Source of the DNA: Sinomonas sp. P10A9
GTDB taxonomy: Bacteria; Actinomycetota; Actinomycetes; Actinomycetales; Micrococcaceae
NCBI RefSeq assembly: GCF_041022165.1
Contig: NZ_CP163302.1
Span: 1,984,001-2,048,000, forward strand
Length of the DNA: 64,000 nt
Direction of reading: 5' to 3'
Position 1 is the stretch's first letter; every line of letters begins with the position of its first letter. The position numbers were made by a program, and so were the translations under genes. Below the pieces are notes generated by a model. That model worked only from the letters and a program-made list of their open reading frames with translations, searched no databases and had not been told where the DNA came from. Positions 6,867 through 19,748 of the stretch are shown in pieces.

Positions 6867-9848
6867 GTGCAGAGTCTGTCCACGCTCAACGATTCCACCC
6901 CCGTGCAGAAGTCGACCCCACAAGGGTCAAACACCCAGCATCCCAGCCCGCAGAAGTCACCAGCTGACCGCGAGCTCCTCGAGGACCCCACGGCGCCGGA
7001 CCTGTCCCGCCTCGTGGTCAAGGGCGCGCGCGAGCACAACCTTCGCAACGTTGACCTGGATCTGCCGCGCGAGAAGATGATCGTATTCACGGGGCTGTCC
7101 GGCTCGGGGAAGTCCTCGCTCGCGTTCGACACGATCTTCGCCGAGGGCCAGCGTCGTTACGTCGAGTCTCTTTCTGCCTATGCGCGCCAGTTCCTCGGAC
7201 AGGTGGACAAGCCGGACGTCGACTTCATCGAGGGCCTCTCTCCGGCCGTCTCGATCGACCAGAAGTCCACGAGCAAGAACCCGCGCTCGACCGTCGGCAC
7301 CATCACCGAGATCTACGACTACATGCGCCTCCTCTGGGCGCGGGTCGGGCGCCCGCACTGCCCGATCTGCCATGAGCCGGTCACGCGCCAGACCCCGCAG
7401 CAGATTGTGGACCTGCTCCTCGAGATGCCGGAGGGGACGCGCTTCCAGCTCCTGGCCCCCGTGGTGCGCGGTCGCAAGGGCGAGTTCGTGGACCTGTTCA
7501 AGGAGCTCGCCGCGAAGGGCTACTCCCGTGCCCGGGTCGATGGGGAGCTCGTCCAGCTCACGGAGCCGCCGAAGCTCGGCAAGCAGTTCAAGCACACGAT
7601 CGAGGTGATCGTGGACCGCCTCGTGGTCAAGGAGGGCATGCGCCAGCGCCTTGCCGACTCTGTCGAGACGGCCCTAGGCCTCGCCGAGGGGCGGGTCCTG
7701 GCCGATTTCGTGGACCGCGAGCCGGACGACGACGCCCGGCTCCGCGCGTTCTCGGAGAACCTCGCGTGCCCCAACGACCATCCGCTCGCGATCGACGAGA
7801 TCGAACCGCGGACGTTCTCGTTCAACAACCCCTTTGGCGCGTGCCCCGCGTGCACCGGCATCGGCACGAAGCTCGAGGTCGATGTCGACCTCGTTGTGCC
7901 GGACCCCGAGCTGAGCCTGTCGGAGGGCGCGATTGCCCCTTGGGCCCTCGGCACGGCGACGACGGAGTACTGGAACCGTCTGCTCGACGGACTCGCCGAT
8001 GACCTCGGCTTCTCGATGACGACCCCGTGGCACAGCCTGCCCGAGTACGCGCGCGACGCAGTGCTCTACGGCAAGGACCACAAGGTCGTGGTCCAGTACC
8101 GCAATCGCTTCGGGCGCGAGCGCAAGTACAGCACCGGTTTCGAAGGCGCCGTGCAGTACATCCAGCGCAAGCACCTCGAGACCGAGTCGGACTCGGCCCG
8201 CGACCGCTACGAGGAGTACATGCGGGAAATCCCGTGCCCCGAATGCGGCGGCGCACGCCTCAACCCCGCATCGCTCTCGGTACTGATCGGTGAGAAGTCG
8301 ATCGCCGAGGTCTCAAGGCTTCCGCTGCGGGAGTCGCGAGAGTTCCTCGCGACGCTCGAGCTGACGCCGCGCGAGGAGCAGATTGCTGCCCAGGTCCTCA
8401 AGGAGATCGACGCACGCCTGAGGTTCCTCCTCGATGTCGGCCTCGAGTACCTCAATCTCGAGCGTGCGGCCGGGACGCTTTCCGGCGGTGAGGCCCAGCG
8501 CATCCGCCTCGCAACACAGATCGGGTCGGGGCTCGTGGGCGTCCTGTACGTCCTCGACGAGCCGAGCATCGGCCTCCACCAGCGCGACAACCGCCGGCTC
8601 ATCGGGACCCTCACCCGCCTGCGGGATCTGGGGAACACGCTCATCGTCGTCGAACATGACGAGGACACCATCCATGAGGCCGACTGGATCGTCGACATCG
8701 GCCCCGGTGCGGGCGAGCACGGCGGCCAGGTGGTCCACTCAGGAACCCTCGAGGGGCTCAAGGCGAACACCGCGTCGCTCACGGGGGACTACCTCTCGGG
8801 GCGTCGCTCGATCGAGGTCCCGCGCGCGCGGCGCAAGGTGGACCGCAAGCGCCAGCTGAAGGTCGTCGGGGCACGCGAGCACAACCTGCAGGGCGTCGAC
8901 GTCACGTTCCCGCTCGGGGTCTTCACGGCTGTGACCGGCGTGAGCGGTTCGGGCAAGTCGACCCTCGTCAACGACATCCTCTACAAGGTGCTCGCCAACC
9001 GGCTCAACGGCGCCAAGCAGGTTGCAGGCAGGCACACGCGGATCGATGGGCTCGAGCACCTCGACAAGGTCATCCACGTCGACCAGAGCCCGATCGGGCG
9101 TACTCCCCGGTCGAACCCTGCCACGTACACGGGGGTCTTCGACCACATCCGCAAGCTCTTCGCCGAGACGAACGAGGCGAAGGTGCGCGGCTACATGCCG
9201 GGCAGGTTCTCGTTCAACGTCAAGGGCGGCCGATGCGAGGCATGCAGCGGCGACGGCACGATCAAGATCGAGATGAACTTCCTCCCGGACGTGTACGTTC
9301 CGTGCGAGGTGTGCCACGGAGCCCGGTACAACCGTGAGACGCTCGAGGTCCACTACAAGGGCAAGACGATTGCGGATGTCCTCAACATGCCGATCGATGA
9401 GGCGGCGGAGTTCTTCGCGGCGTTCAGCCCCATCGCGCGCCACCTCAACACGCTTGTCGATGTCGGCCTCGGCTACGTACGGCTCGGACAGCCCGCCACG
9501 ACGCTCTCGGGCGGTGAGGCGCAGCGCGTCAAGCTCGCGGCCGAGCTTCAGAAGCGCTCCAATGGCCGCAGCGTGTACGTCCTCGACGAGCCGACCACCG
9601 GCCTGCACTTCGAGGACATCCGCAAGCTGCTCCTCGTGCTGCAGTCCCTTGTGGAGAAGGGCAACACGGTCATCACGATCGAGCACAACCTCGACGTCAT
9701 CAAGAGCGCCGACTGGATCATCGACCTTGGCCCCAACGGCGGGTCCGGTGGCGGCCAGATTGTCGCTACAGGGACGCCCGAGCAGGTCGCCCGCGCCGAG
9801 GGCAGCTACACGGGCACCTTCCTGGCTGAGGTCCTGAACGCCACATAG
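6867..9848 (+). CDS. uvrA: excinuclease ABC subunit A
   Basis: 993-residue damage sensor of nucleotide excision repair, working with UvrB and UvrC. Two ABC ATPase modules: first Walker [12 protein letters not shown] near residues 75-85, second [10 protein letters not shown] near 690. ABC signatures LSGGEAQR appear in both halves, with zinc-binding CPIC and CEACSGDG clusters. The N-terminal 40 residues are low-complexity and poorly conserved, so a start at the later GTG (6903) is possible. The GTG at 6867 is favoured because the -10 box lies exactly six bases upstream. Controlled by a LexA box. Confidence 0.97.
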   Translation: MQSLSTLNDSTPVQKSTPQGSNTQHPSPQKSPADRELLEDPTAPDLSRLVVKGAREHNLRNVDLDLPREKMIVFTGLSGSGKSSLAFDTIFAEGQRRYVESLSAYARQFLGQVDKPDVDFIEGLSPAVSIDQKSTSKNPRSTVGTITEIYDYMRLLWARVGRPHCPICHEPVTRQTPQQIVDLLLEMPEGTRFQLLAPVVRGRKGEFVDLFKELAAKGYSRARVDGELVQLTEPPKLGKQFKHTIEVIVDRLVVKEGMRQRLADSVETALGLAEGRVLADFVDREPDDDARLRAFSENLACPNDHPLAIDEIEPRTFSFNNPFGACPACTGIGTKLEVDVDLVVPDPELSLSEGAIAPWALGTATTEYWNRLLDGLADDLGFSMTTPWHSLPEYARDAVLYGKDHKVVVQYRNRFGRERKYSTGFEGAVQYIQRKHLETESDSARDRYEEYMREIPCPECGGARLNPASLSVLIGEKSIAEVSRLPLRESREFLATLELTPREEQIAAQVLKEIDARLRFLLDVGLEYLNLERAAGTLSGGEAQRIRLATQIGSGLVGVLYVLDEPSIGLHQRDNRRLIGTLTRLRDLGNTLIVVEHDEDTIHEADWIVDIGPGAGEHGGQVVHSGTLEGLKANTASLTGDYLSGRRSIEVPRARRKVDRKRQLKVVGAREHNLQGVDVTFPLGVFTAVTGVSGSGKSTLVNDILYKVLANRLNGAKQVAGRHTRIDGLEHLDKVIHVDQSPIGRTPRSNPATYTGVFDHIRKLFAETNEAKVRGYMPGRFSFNVKGGRCEACSGDGTIKIEMNFLPDVYVPCEVCHGARYNRETLEVHYKGKTIADVLNMPIDEAAEFFAAFSPIARHLNTLVDVGLGYVRLGQPATTLSGGEAQRVKLAAELQKRSNGRSVYVLDEPTTGLHFEDIRKLLLVLQSLVEKGNTVITIEHNLDVIKSADWIIDLGPNGGSGGGQIVATGTPEQVARAEGSYTGTFLAEVLNAT

Positions 9849-9876
9849 CCCGGGACGCACGCGGAGGCCGTTGAAT

Positions 9877-9922
9877 ATGAAGGCCACGGCATATGTAAGC
9901 TCGTCTATGCCGTGGCGTTCAT
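9877..9922 (+). terminator. hairpin after uvrA
   Basis: Arms ATGAAGGCCACGGCATA (9877-9893) and TATGCCGTGGCGTTCAT (9906-9922) pair over 17 bases with one mismatch around a 12-base loop. No clear T-run follows. It lies 29 bases after the uvrA stop and 54 before the HAD gene, and likely ends the uvrA transcript. Confidence 0.6.
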
Positions 9923-9975
9923 GACGGTGGGTGTGCGAATTTCAGGCACCCGCATCGATATGGGAGACTGTCCCG

Positions 9976-10674
9976 GTGACAGACACCCCCGCGCTTGCGA
10001 TCTTCGATCTCGACGGCACTCTCGTCGACCCCGCGGGAAGCATCACCGGCGGCATCGCGTACGCCCTCGAGGCCCACGGGCTCGATGTCCCGACCGCAGC
10101 GGTGCTTGCGGGCATGGTCGGCCCGCCGCTGCTCGAATCGCTCCACCGGCTGGTCGACGCGCCCGAGGGCCTGCTCGACGCCGTCGTGCACACCTACCGG
10201 AAGCAGTACATCGAGCACGGAATGGCCCAGAGCCTTCCGTACCCGGGCATTCCGGAGCTCCTCGCACGACTCCGTGAGCGCGGTCTGCATCTGACGGTTG
10301 CCACTCAGAAGCCGCGGAATCTCGCGGTGAAGCTCCTGCGCCTGCACGGGCTCGAGCGCTTCTTCCACAGCATCCACGGCTCGCCCGACGACGAGACGCT
10401 GCCGCCGCCCCCGGACGGGAAGGTCGGGATCGTGCTGGATGCACTCGTGACAAACCACGCGACCGCGGACCGTGCCGTCATGATCGGGGACAGGCGCCAC
10501 GACGCAGCAGGCGCCGCCGCGAACGGGGTGCGGTGCATCGGCGTTGCGTGGGGCTTCGCGCCCGAGGGCGAGTTCGCGTCCCTCGATCTGGCCGCCATCG
10601 TGTCGGACGCCGATGAGCTCGAGCGGGCGATCGGCATGGTCCTCGATCTAGCCCCGGAGGCTTCTGCATGCTGA
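9976..10674 (+). CDS. HAD-family phosphatase (phosphoglycolate phosphatase-like)
   Basis: 232-residue haloacid dehalogenase-fold hydrolase. Catalytic motif I FDLDGTL lies near residues 8-14, a helical cap follows, and motif IV GDRRHD is near the C-terminal third. It probably dephosphorylates a small phosphometabolite; phosphoglycolate is the nearest family match, not proven. The open frame extends upstream to 9931, but the GTG at 9976 puts motif I at the usual distance. The end overlaps the acyltransferase gene by seven bases, so the two are co-translated. Confidence 0.85.
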   Translation: MTDTPALAIFDLDGTLVDPAGSITGGIAYALEAHGLDVPTAAVLAGMVGPPLLESLHRLVDAPEGLLDAVVHTYRKQYIEHGMAQSLPYPGIPELLARLRERGLHLTVATQKPRNLAVKLLRLHGLERFFHSIHGSPDDETLPPPPDGKVGIVLDALVTNHATADRAVMIGDRRHDAAGAAANGVRCIGVAWGFAPEGEFASLDLAAIVSDADELERAIGMVLDLAPEASAC

Positions 10675-11336
10675 TCTACTCGATGACCCGGCACAGCATC
10701 CGGGGACTCATCGGTGGCCTGTGCCGGCCCACTGTCACGGGTATCGAGAATGTGCCCGAGAGCGGCCCGTTCATCGTCGCCTCAAACCACCTCTCGTTCC
10801 TCGACTCCGTGATCATCCAGGCCCTCATGCCGCGGGGCGTGGCGTTCTTCGCCAAGGCTGAGTACTTCACCGGCAAAGGCGTCAAGGGCAAGCTCATGAA
10901 GGCCTTCTTCGAGGGCGTCGGCTCGATTCCCGTTGAGCGCGGCGAGCAGGCCGCAAGCGTGGCTGCGCTCAAGACCCTCCTCGACATCCTCGATGAGGGT
11001 CAGGGCATCGGAATCTACCCAGAAGGCACGCGTTCCCGCGACGGACTCCTGTACCGGGGACGCACCGGGGTCGGTTGGCTTGCCCTCACGACCGGGGCGC
11101 CCGTGGTGCCCGTCGGGCTCATCGGCACGGAGAACCTCCAGCCCGCCGACAAGAACTCCATTCGGCCGCAGCACTTCGAGATGCACATCGGGAAGCCGCT
11201 CGCCTTCGACAAGACCGGCCCGGACCATTCACTGCCGCTGCGTCGCGACGCGACAGACCAGATCATGGATGCCATCGCTGCCCTCAGCGGCCAGGAGCGC
11301 GCAAGCGGCTACAACAAGCCCCCCGCCGAGCACTAG
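10668..11336 (+). CDS. lysophospholipid acyltransferase (PlsC-like)
   Basis: 222-residue 1-acyl-sn-glycerol-3-phosphate acyltransferase-type enzyme that adds the second acyl chain to lysophosphatidate at the membrane. Catalytic NHLSFLD (the NHx4D box) is near residues 41-47 and the substrate box YPEGTRSRDG near 118-127. It overlaps the HAD phosphatase gene by seven bases. This pairing fits phospholipid or glycerolipid metabolism, although the HAD substrate is unknown. Several PlsC paralogues are usual in actinobacteria, so the specific acceptor is uncertain. Confidence 0.88.
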   Translation: MLIYSMTRHSIRGLIGGLCRPTVTGIENVPESGPFIVASNHLSFLDSVIIQALMPRGVAFFAKAEYFTGKGVKGKLMKAFFEGVGSIPVERGEQAASVAALKTLLDILDEGQGIGIYPEGTRSRDGLLYRGRTGVGWLALTTGAPVVPVGLIGTENLQPADKNSIRPQHFEMHIGKPLAFDKTGPDHSLPLRRDATDQIMDAIAALSGQERASGYNKPPAEH

Positions 11337-11366
11337 CCGGCTCGGCTCAGGGTGCGGCCACCACCC

Positions 11367-11378
11367 TAGACTGGAGCG
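11367..11378 (+). promoter_or_regulatory. uvrC -10 box, leaderless start
   Basis: TAGACT at 11367-11372 followed by six bases and the GTG at 11379. No LexA-like box is seen near it, unlike uvrA. Confidence 0.55.
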
Positions 11379-13379
11379 GTGGCAGATCCAGCGAGCTACC
11401 GGCCGAAGACCGGCGAGATCCCTACCGATCCCGGCGTCTACAGGTTCCGGGACCCACACGGCCGGGTCATCTACGTCGGCAAGGCCAAGAGCCTCCGGCA
11501 GCGGCTGACCTCGTACTTCGCGAACCCGGCCACGCTCCTGCCGAAGACCTACGCCATGGTTCACGCCGCCGCGAGCGTGGAGTGGACGGTGGTCGGCAGT
11601 GAACTCGAGGCCCTCCAGCTCGAGTACACCTGGATCAAGGAATTCAAACCGCGCTACAACCTTGCCTTCCGCGACGACAAGACGTATCCCTACCTCGCCG
11701 TGACGATGTCGGAGAAGTACCCCCGGGTCCAGGTCATGCGCGGCGAGCGGCGCAAGGGCACGCGGTACTTCGGCCCCTACACCGCCGGGGCGATCCGGGA
11801 GACGATGGACACACTCCTGCGCGTCTTCCCCGTGCGTTCGTGCAGTGCAGGCGTGTTCCGGCGAGCCGAGCGGAGCGGGCGTCCGTGCCTCCTGGGGTAC
11901 ATCGACAAATGCGCGGCGCCGTGCGTCGGCCGGATCTCGGAGGCGGACCACCGGGAGCTGGCCGAGGATTTCTGCGACTTCATGGGCGGGGAGGCGGGGA
12001 GATTCATCGCCCAGCTCGAGCGGAAGATGGCGGACGCCGTGGCGGATCTCGACTACGAGAATGCGGCGCGGCTGCGGGACGACATCATCGCGATGCGCAA
12101 GGTCTTCGAGCGCAACGCCGTGGTGCTCTCCGAGGACACGGATGCCGACCTCTTCGCCGTCGAAGAGGACGAGCTCGAGGCGGCCGTCCAGGTGTTCCAC
12201 GTCCGTGGCGGGCGTATCCGCGGCCAGCGCGGCTGGGTCGTCGAGAAGGTCGAAGAGGCGACGCCGGCCGCACTCGTGGGTCACCTCCTCCAGCAGGTCT
12301 ATGGCGAGCAGGAGGAGACGAACGGCCGTCTCCCGCGCGAGGTCCTCGTGCCGGTCCTGCCCGACGACGCTGACGAGCTCACGCTGTGGCTCTCGGGCCT
12401 CCGCGGGGCACGGGTCGAGCTGAGGGTCCCCCAGCGCGGGGACAAGGCCGCGCTCATGAAGACCGTCCAGGAGAATGCAGTGCAGGCGCTCCGGCTGCAC
12501 AAGAGCCGCCGCGCTGGGGACATCACGACCCGCTCCCTCGCGCTCCAGGAGCTGCAGGAAGCGCTCGAGCTGTCTGAGCCGCCCCTGCGCATCGAGTCGT
12601 TCGACATCTCGCACGTCCAGGGCACGAACGTCGTCGCATCGATGGTCGTCGTCGAGGACGGACTGACCAAGAAGAGCGAGTACCGGAAGTTCTCCATCAC
12701 CGGCGAGGCCGCACGCGACGACACCGCCGCGATGCATGACGTGCTCACCCGGCGCTTCCGCAACTACCTCGCCGAACGGGAACTGCCGGTCGAGGAGCGG
12801 GACGCGAACAGGAAGTTCGCCTATCCGCCGAACCTCGTCGTGGTCGACGGCGGGCAGCCTCAGGTCTCCGCCGCGGTCAGGGCACTCGCTGAGCTCGGCA
12901 TCGGTGACGAGGTACGCGTCGTCGGACTCGCGAAGCGTCTCGAGGAGGTCTGGCTCCCGGAGGGGGACTTCCCCGTGATCCTGCCGCGCGCGTCCCAGGG
13001 TCTTTACCTCCTGCAGCGCATCCGCGACGAGGCGCACCGCTTCGCGATCACGTTCCACCGGCAGAAGCGCGCCAAGTCCATGACGGCGTCGCTTCTGGAC
13101 GAGGTCCCGGGCCTCGGTCCCGCCCGGCAGAAGTCGCTTCTGGCCCACTTCGGGTCCCTCAAGCGGCTCAGGGCCGCGAGCGTCACCGAGATCACAGACG
13201 TCAATGGGGTGGGTCCCGCTCTCGCGGCGGCCGTCTACGCTCGCCTGCACGGGATCGCCGAGGGGATCTCCGATGCGGTCACGCAGGCAGACACCCCAGG
13301 GGTCATCGGCGTCACAGCCGACGGCGAGGTGCTGGCCCCCGCGATCAATTACGCCACCGGCGAAATCCTGGAGTCTTAG
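11379..13379 (+). CDS. uvrC: excinuclease ABC subunit C
   Basis: 666-residue nuclease that makes both incisions in nucleotide excision repair. N-terminal GIY-YIG domain ([20 protein letters not shown], about residues 19-38), UVR motif [12 protein letters not shown] for UvrB contact (about 226), an RNase H-like nuclease core starting at [14 protein letters not shown] (about 406), and C-terminal helix-hairpin-helix pair ([12 protein letters not shown] and VNGVGPALA). It heads a tight set with rapZ, yvcK and whiA, in the same order as in mycobacteria. Confidence 0.97.
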   Translation: MADPASYRPKTGEIPTDPGVYRFRDPHGRVIYVGKAKSLRQRLTSYFANPATLLPKTYAMVHAAASVEWTVVGSELEALQLEYTWIKEFKPRYNLAFRDDKTYPYLAVTMSEKYPRVQVMRGERRKGTRYFGPYTAGAIRETMDTLLRVFPVRSCSAGVFRRAERSGRPCLLGYIDKCAAPCVGRISEADHRELAEDFCDFMGGEAGRFIAQLERKMADAVADLDYENAARLRDDIIAMRKVFERNAVVLSEDTDADLFAVEEDELEAAVQVFHVRGGRIRGQRGWVVEKVEEATPAALVGHLLQQVYGEQEETNGRLPREVLVPVLPDDADELTLWLSGLRGARVELRVPQRGDKAALMKTVQENAVQALRLHKSRRAGDITTRSLALQELQEALELSEPPLRIESFDISHVQGTNVVASMVVVEDGLTKKSEYRKFSITGEAARDDTAAMHDVLTRRFRNYLAERELPVEERDANRKFAYPPNLVVVDGGQPQVSAAVRALAELGIGDEVRVVGLAKRLEEVWLPEGDFPVILPRASQGLYLLQRIRDEAHRFAITFHRQKRAKSMTASLLDEVPGLGPARQKSLLAHFGSLKRLRAASVTEITDVNGVGPALAAAVYARLHGIAEGISDAVTQADTPGVIGVTADGEVLAPAINYATGEILES

Positions 13380-13380
13380 C

Positions 13381-13392
13381 TAGGCTGGGGCC
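13381..13392 (+). promoter_or_regulatory. rapZ -10 box, leaderless start
   Basis: TAGGCT at 13381-13386, right after the uvrC stop (13377-13379), then six bases and the ATG at 13393. This suggests rapZ has its own promoter although it is only 13 bases from uvrC. Confidence 0.5.
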
Positions 13393-14328
13393 ATGAGCGA
13401 GACGAGCACGGACGTCGGCCACGACACAGGGCAGCACGAAATCGGGCTGACACCCGTCAAGCCCACGGCGTCGGAGCTGCTCATCGTCACGGGCATGTCC
13501 GGTGCCGGCCGCAGCACCGCGGCCAACGCGCTCGAGGACCACGGCTGGTACGTCGTCGAGAATCTCCCCCCGCAGCTCCTGAGCACGCTGTCCGAACTCG
13601 TTCAGCACGCGTCGGAGCGGATCCCCAAGCTCGCCGTCGTCATGGATGTGCGCAGCAAGGCCCTCTTCGCGGACATCCGCGAGGCGCTCGCCCAGCTCTC
13701 GGCGAGCGGGACCGAGTACCGGGTCCTGTTCCTCGATGCGAGCGACGACGTGCTCATCCGCCGTTTCGAGCAGGGCCGCCGTCCGCACCCCCTCCAAGGC
13801 GGGGGCCGGATCTCCGACGGAATCGCCGCGGAGAGGGCCCTCCTCACTGAGCTCCGCGACCACGCGACGCTCGTGCTCGACACGTCCGACTTCAATGTCC
13901 ACGGCCTCGCGACAGCCATCACCGAGCTCTTCTCGGAGAAGGGACCTGTCACCCTGCGGCTGAACGTGATGAGCTTCGGGTTCAAGTACGGGCTCCCGGC
14001 AGACGCGAACTACGTCGCCGACGTGCGTTTCCTGCCCAACCCGCATTGGGTGCCCCAGCTGAGGCCGCACACCGGGCTTGACCCGGATGTGCGCGACTAC
14101 GTGCTCGTCGCCAACGGGGCGCAAGAGTTCGTGGAGCGCTACGTGCACGCCCTCGAGCCGGTCCTCGCCGGCTACCGCCGGGAGAACAAGCACTACGCCA
14201 CGATCGCGGTGGGCTGCACGGGAGGCAAGCACCGTTCCGTGGCGGTGGCCGAGGAGCTCTCCAAGCGCCTCGCCCAGCAGCCGCGTGTCACGGTGACGAC
14301 CTCGCACCGCGACCTAGGTCGGGAATGA
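13393..14328 (+). CDS. rapZ: RNase adapter / nucleotide-binding protein RapZ family
   Basis: 311-residue P-loop protein. Walker [11 protein letters not shown] begins near residue 34. The C-terminal domain carries the conserved [16 protein letters not shown] segment, which in E. coli RapZ binds RNA and guides RNase E. In actinobacteria the role is less defined; the gene is nearly always next to yvcK and whiA. A 20-residue N-terminal extension before the core is poorly conserved. The next gene begins seven bases after the stop. Confidence 0.93.
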   Translation: MSETSTDVGHDTGQHEIGLTPVKPTASELLIVTGMSGAGRSTAANALEDHGWYVVENLPPQLLSTLSELVQHASERIPKLAVVMDVRSKALFADIREALAQLSASGTEYRVLFLDASDDVLIRRFEQGRRPHPLQGGGRISDGIAAERALLTELRDHATLVLDTSDFNVHGLATAITELFSEKGPVTLRLNVMSFGFKYGLPADANYVADVRFLPNPHWVPQLRPHTGLDPDVRDYVLVANGAQEFVERYVHALEPVLAGYRRENKHYATIAVGCTGGKHRSVAVAEELSKRLAQQPRVTVTTSHRDLGRE

Positions 14329-14335
14329 CGCGCGA

Positions 14336-15382
14336 GTGAGCACCTTGTTCACCGGCCAGCTGCCCCTCATCCGTCCGGGCGCCGGGACTGACGGCGGCAC
14401 GCCGAAGGGGCCCACGGTCGTGGCGCTCGGCGGCGGGCACGGTCTCGCCGCGTCACTGTCCGCCCTCCGTCTGCTCACGAACGAGCTGACCGCCGTCGTG
14501 ACGGTCGCGGACGACGGCGGATCCTCCGGCGGTCTGCGCAAGGACTTCGGCGTCCTCCCGCCCGGAGACCTGCGGATGGCACTCGCGGCACTGTGCGATG
14601 ACACCGACTGGGGCCGCACCTGGCGCGATGTCATGCAGCACAGGTTCCACTCGCCGTCGGGCATGAGCGGTCTCGAGAACCACGCGATGGGCAATCTCCT
14701 CATCGTCACGCTGTGGGAGCTGCTCGGCGACGTCGTCGACGGACTGCGTTGGGCCGGGGCGCTCCTGGGCGCGCGCGGCCAGGTCCTGCCGATGTCCCGC
14801 GTGCCGCTCACGATCGAGGGCGACGTCCTCGTGGCGGGCGGGGGAGCCCACGGCGGCCCCGCCCGGACCGAGACCATCCGCGGCCAGGCGGCGTGCGCTG
14901 TCGCCGGGCGGCTCGAGGAGGTCCGTCTCGTGCCCGAGGACGCACCGGCATGCCCGGAGACGCTGAGCGCTATTGAGCTCGCCGACTGGGTGGTGCTGGG
15001 CCCGGGGTCCTGGTACACGTCGGTGCTGCCGCACCTGCTCCTGCCGCAGATGCGCCAGGCCCTCACCGACACGCCTGCGCGCCGCTGCCTCACGATGAAC
15101 CTCGCCGTCGACACGAAGGAAACGGCGGGCATGACGGCCGCGGACCACCTGCGCGCCCTGCGGCATGTTGCCCCCGAGTTCACGGTCGACGCCGTCATTG
15201 CGGACGAGGCGTCCGTGGCGGACCGGGATGAGTTCGTCCGGGTGGCCGCCGAGCTCGGGGCCGAGGTGCTCTTCGATAGAGTGAGGTCCGCCGGTTACCG
15301 ACCGGTGCACGACGCGCTTCGGCTGGCCGGGGCGTATCACGAAGTCTTCACCGGAGGCGGGTCCTCCGGCGGTGAGCGATGA
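14336..15382 (+). CDS. YvcK-family gluconeogenesis factor (CofD-like fold)
   Basis: 348-residue protein with the glycine-rich [18 protein letters not shown] segment near residues 29-46 and a [13 protein letters not shown] motif typical of YvcK/CuvA. Homologues bind UDP-sugars and are needed for growth on gluconeogenic carbon sources and for cell-wall synthesis. Its start is a GTG seven bases after rapZ, and its end precedes whiA by 43 bases, giving the conserved rapZ-yvcK-whiA operon. Confidence 0.92.
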   Translation: MSTLFTGQLPLIRPGAGTDGGTPKGPTVVALGGGHGLAASLSALRLLTNELTAVVTVADDGGSSGGLRKDFGVLPPGDLRMALAALCDDTDWGRTWRDVMQHRFHSPSGMSGLENHAMGNLLIVTLWELLGDVVDGLRWAGALLGARGQVLPMSRVPLTIEGDVLVAGGGAHGGPARTETIRGQAACAVAGRLEEVRLVPEDAPACPETLSAIELADWVVLGPGSWYTSVLPHLLLPQMRQALTDTPARRCLTMNLAVDTKETAGMTAADHLRALRHVAPEFTVDAVIADEASVADRDEFVRVAAELGAEVLFDRVRSAGYRPVHDALRLAGAYHEVFTGGGSSGGER

Positions 15383-15425
15383 CCGGCGGGCCGACGCGGA
15401 CGCCGAGGGACCAGGAAGGACAGCC

Positions 15426-16406
15426 ATGGCACTGACCCAGAGCGTGAAGGATGAGCTGTCGCGGCTGGCGGTCAAGAAGTCGTCTGAGCGCAAGGCGGAG
15501 GTGTCCGCGGTCCTGCGTTTCGCAGGGGGCCTGCACATCATCTCCGGCCGGATCGTCATCGAGGCCGAGGTAGACCTTGCCGCGACCGCCCGACGCCTGC
15601 GGACCGCGATCGCCGAGGTCTACGGCCACCCGAGCGAGATCATCGTCGTCTCCGGCGGCGGACTGCGCCGGGGGAACCGGTACGTGGTCCGGGTGGTCCG
15701 CGAGGGCGAGGCCCTGGCCCGCCAGACTGGCCTGCTCGACAATCGTGGGCGCCCGGTCCGCGGGCTGCCCTCGTCAGTGGTCAATGGCTCCGCCGCCGAT
15801 GCCGAGGCGGTGTGGCGGGGGGCGTTCCTCGCCCACGGGTCGCTCACGGAGCCCGGCCGCTCGAGCTCCCTCGAGGTCACGTGCCCGGGCCCCGAGGCTG
15901 CCCTCGCGCTCGTGGGCGCGGCCCGCCGTCTCGGAATCGCCGCGAAGGCGCGGGAAGTGCGCGGGGTGGACCGCGTCGTCGTGCGCGACGGCGACGCGAT
16001 CGCGGCGCTGCTGACCCGCATGGGTGCGCACGACGCGCTCATGGCGTGGGAAGAGCGGCGCATGCGGAAGGAAGTCCGCGCAACCGCGAACCGGCTCGCG
16101 AACTTCGATGACGCGAACCTGCGCCGCTCGGCCCAGGCGGCCGTCGCGGCCGGGGCGCGTGTCGAGCGTGCCCTCGAGATCCTGGGCGAGGATGTCCCTG
16201 AGCATCTCCGCTACGCGGGCGAGCTGCGGGTGGCCCACAAGCAGGCGAGCCTCGACGAGCTCGGTCGGCTGGCAGACCCGCCCATGACGAAGGACGCGAT
16301 CGCCGGCCGCATCCGGCGGCTCCTCGCGATGGCGGACAAGAAGGCCGAGGACGAGGGAATTCCCGGAACCGAGGCGAGTGTGACGCCGGATATGCTCGAC
16401 GGCTGA
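15426..16406 (+). CDS. whiA: sporulation/division transcription factor WhiA
   Basis: 326-residue regulator combining a degenerate LAGLIDADG homing-endonuclease-like N-terminus with a C-terminal helix-turn-helix (about residues 225-310). In Streptomyces it works with WhiB to switch cells to division; non-sporulating actinobacteria keep it for cell-cycle control. The start is the ATG at 15426 ([14 protein letters not shown]), which is the conserved N-terminus and follows an AGGAAGGA Shine-Dalgarno; the frame remains open upstream to 15372, overlapping yvcK. Confidence 0.95.
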   Translation: MALTQSVKDELSRLAVKKSSERKAEVSAVLRFAGGLHIISGRIVIEAEVDLAATARRLRTAIAEVYGHPSEIIVVSGGGLRRGNRYVVRVVREGEALARQTGLLDNRGRPVRGLPSSVVNGSAADAEAVWRGAFLAHGSLTEPGRSSSLEVTCPGPEAALALVGAARRLGIAAKAREVRGVDRVVVRDGDAIAALLTRMGAHDALMAWEERRMRKEVRATANRLANFDDANLRRSAQAAVAAGARVERALEILGEDVPEHLRYAGELRVAHKQASLDELGRLADPPMTKDAIAGRIRRLLAMADKKAEDEGIPGTEASVTPDMLDG

Positions 16407-16462
16407 GATGTTCCCCGTATCACGGCACTGCAGCTGCGCTGCATAGCGCGTGCCGATCTGCA

Positions 16463-16520
16463 TAGGATGGATCCGTCACCAGCCCGCGCGTCAAGCGGCG
16501 GGAAGCCAACAGATGGAGGA
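16463..16520 (+). promoter_or_regulatory. sodA -10 box and Shine-Dalgarno
   Basis: TAGGAT at 16463-16468 is a likely -10 box, giving a leader of about 50 bases. GGAGGA at 16515-16520 sits four bases before the GTG at 16525 and decides that start over the in-frame ATG at 16513, which contains the same Shine-Dalgarno within its coding sequence. Confidence 0.55.
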
Positions 16521-16524
16521 CGTT

Positions 16525-17148
16525 GTGACCTACGAACTGCCTGAACTCCCTTACGACTACGCCGCCCTTGAGCCGCACATCTCGGCGCGCATCATGGAGC
16601 TCCACCACAGCAAGCACCACGCCGCGTATGTGACCGGCGCCAACACCGCCCTCGAGAAGATGGCGGAGGCGCGTGCCAAGGGTGACGGCGCCGCGGCTGC
16701 GAAGCTCTCGAAGGACCTCCAGTTCAACCTCGGTGGCCACATCAACCACTCGATCTTCTGGAACAACCTCTCCCCGGAGGGCGGCGACCGGCCCGAGGGC
16801 GAGCTCGCTGCTGCGATCGACGAGTACTTCGGCTCGTTCGACGCGTTCCAGGCGCACTTCACCGCCGCGGCCACCACGATCCAGGGCTCAGGCTGGGCCA
16901 TCCTCGCGTACGAGCCCCTCGGCGGGAACCTCGTCATCGAGCAGATGTACGACCAGCAGAACGGTGTCCCGGTTGCGACCACCCCGCTGTTCCAGCTGGA
17001 CATGTGGGAGCACGCCTTCTACCTCGACTACCAGAACGTCAAGGCCGACTACGTCAAGGCTGTCTGGAACATCGTGAACTGGGCCGATGTCGCCAAGCGC
17101 TTCGAGGCCGCACGCACGGGCGCGAAGGGTCTCATCCTCCCGGCTTGA
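16525..17148 (+). CDS. sodA: superoxide dismutase, Fe/Mn family
   Basis: 207-residue enzyme that dismutates superoxide to oxygen and hydrogen peroxide. Metal ligands are His27 (ELHHSKHH), His75 ([10 protein letters not shown]), Asp159 and His163 (DMWEH). The Gln in MYDQQNG, in the position of the outer-sphere Gln of manganese enzymes, favours Mn, but Fe or cambialistic use cannot be excluded. No signal peptide is visible, so it acts in the cytoplasm unless exported by other means. It is a single-gene unit with a hairpin after it. Confidence 0.95.
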   Translation: MTYELPELPYDYAALEPHISARIMELHHSKHHAAYVTGANTALEKMAEARAKGDGAAAAKLSKDLQFNLGGHINHSIFWNNLSPEGGDRPEGELAAAIDEYFGSFDAFQAHFTAAATTIQGSGWAILAYEPLGGNLVIEQMYDQQNGVPVATTPLFQLDMWEHAFYLDYQNVKADYVKAVWNIVNWADVAKRFEAARTGAKGLILPA

Positions 17149-17177
17149 GATTCGCGTCACATTTTGTGACATTCCGT

Positions 17178-17215
17178 GCGAAAGGGTTCGCCAGTTCCGA
17201 GGCGGGCCCTTTCGC
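17178..17215 (+). terminator. hairpin after sodA
   Basis: GCGAAAGGG (17178-17186) pairs with CCCTTTCGC (17207-17215). An inner CGCC/GGCG stem (17189-17192 with 17201-17204) extends it. It starts 30 bases after the sodA stop and directly precedes the gapA -10 box. Confidence 0.65.
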
Positions 17216-17217
17216 CG

Positions 17218-18390
<1,173 letters not shown>

Positions 18391-18419
18391 GACCGGACGT
18401 AACGGAAGAGGAACTCGGA

Positions 18420-18431
18420 TAGCCTGAGTCC
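18420..18431 (+). promoter_or_regulatory. pgk -10 box, leaderless start
   Basis: TAGCCT at 18420-18425, then six bases and the ATG at 18432. It implies a pgk promoter in addition to read-through from gapA. Confidence 0.5.
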
Positions 18432-19676
18432 ATGACTGCACGCACTCTCGACGACCTGCTCGCCGATGGTGTCCGCGGGCGGCACGTTCTGGTCCGTAGC
18501 GACCTCAATGTGCCGCTCGACGGTTTCACCGTCACCGACGACGGCCGCGTCCGCGCCTCCCTGCCCGTGATCCAGAAGCTGGCCCAGGCCGGCGCCCGTG
18601 TTCTGGTCATGGCCCACCTCGGCCGCCCGAAGGGCGCGCCCGATCCCAAGTATTCGATCAAGCCCGCTGCAGATCGCCTGCGCGAGCTCGCGCAGGCCGA
18701 AGGCACCACGGTGCAGCTCGCGGAGGACACGGTAGGGGAGAGCGCCCGCACCCTCGCCGCCGGCCTCCAGGACGGCCAGGTCCTCGTCCTCGAGAACGTC
18801 CGCTTCGACCCCCGTGAGACGAGCAAGGACGACGGCGAACGCGTGGCCTTCGCGCGCGAGCTCGCCGCTCTGACGGGTGCTGATGGTGCATATGTCGACG
18901 ACGCGTTCGGGGCCGTGCACCGCAAGCACGCCTCCGTTTTCGACATTGCCCAGATCCTTCCGGCCTACCTCGGCGAACTGGTCCGCATCGAGGTCGAGGT
19001 GCTCGAGCGCCTCACCGACCACGCCGAGCGGCCGTTCGTCGTGGTCCTCGGCGGCTCCAAGGTCTCCGACAAGCTTGCGGTGATCAACAACCTGATCGGC
19101 AAGGCGGACAAGCTCCTTGTGGGGGGCGGCATGCTCTTCACGTTCCTCGCCGCCCAGGGCCACAACGTCGGCGCAAGCCTCCTCGAGAAGGACCAGATCG
19201 ATACGGTCAAGGACTACCTCGCCCGTGCGGCCGAGGCCGGCACGGAATTCGTCCTGCCGACCGATGTCGTGGTCGCCTCGAAGTTCGCGGCGGACGCCGA
19301 GCATGAGGTCGCCGCGGCCGATGCTATCGAGGAGACGGCCTTCGGAGAGGCCGGCATCGGGCTCGACATCGGACCCGACACCGCAGGCGCCTTCGCGAAG
19401 GAGATCGCCGCCGCCAGGACCGTCTTCTGGAACGGCCCGATGGGCGTCTTCGAGTTCCCGGCCTTCGCGGCCGGCACGAAGGCCGTCGCACAGGGTCTGG
19501 TCGACGCCACTGCCGCGGGCGCACTGACCGTGGTCGGCGGCGGCGACTCCGCCGCAGCAGTCCGCACGCTCGGCTTCGAGGACAGCCAGTTCGGGCACAT
19601 CTCGACCGGCGGCGGCGCGAGCCTCGAATACCTCGAAGGCAAGGAGCTCCCGGGCCTCACGGCACTCGGAGCCTGA
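18432..19676 (+). CDS. pgk: phosphoglycerate kinase
   Basis: 414-residue monomeric kinase that makes ATP from 1,3-bisphosphoglycerate in glycolysis. The substrate-binding [10 protein letters not shown] segment is near residues 24-33, MAHLGRPKG near 61-69, and the C-terminal nucleotide site [14 protein letters not shown] near 374-387. Length and motifs are normal. It lies 41 bases after gapA and 72 bases before tpiA. Confidence 0.97.
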   Translation: MTARTLDDLLADGVRGRHVLVRSDLNVPLDGFTVTDDGRVRASLPVIQKLAQAGARVLVMAHLGRPKGAPDPKYSIKPAADRLRELAQAEGTTVQLAEDTVGESARTLAAGLQDGQVLVLENVRFDPRETSKDDGERVAFARELAALTGADGAYVDDAFGAVHRKHASVFDIAQILPAYLGELVRIEVEVLERLTDHAERPFVVVLGGSKVSDKLAVINNLIGKADKLLVGGGMLFTFLAAQGHNVGASLLEKDQIDTVKDYLARAAEAGTEFVLPTDVVVASKFAADAEHEVAAADAIEETAFGEAGIGLDIGPDTAGAFAKEIAAARTVFWNGPMGVFEFPAFAAGTKAVAQGLVDATAAGALTVVGGGDSAAAVRTLGFEDSQFGHISTGGGASLEYLEGKELPGLTALGA

Positions 19677-19748
19677 GCCTGCGCATGCCGCGCCGCGTCG
19701 CTGCGGCGCGGCATGCCAAGAACTCAACCCACACTAGGAGCCACCCCC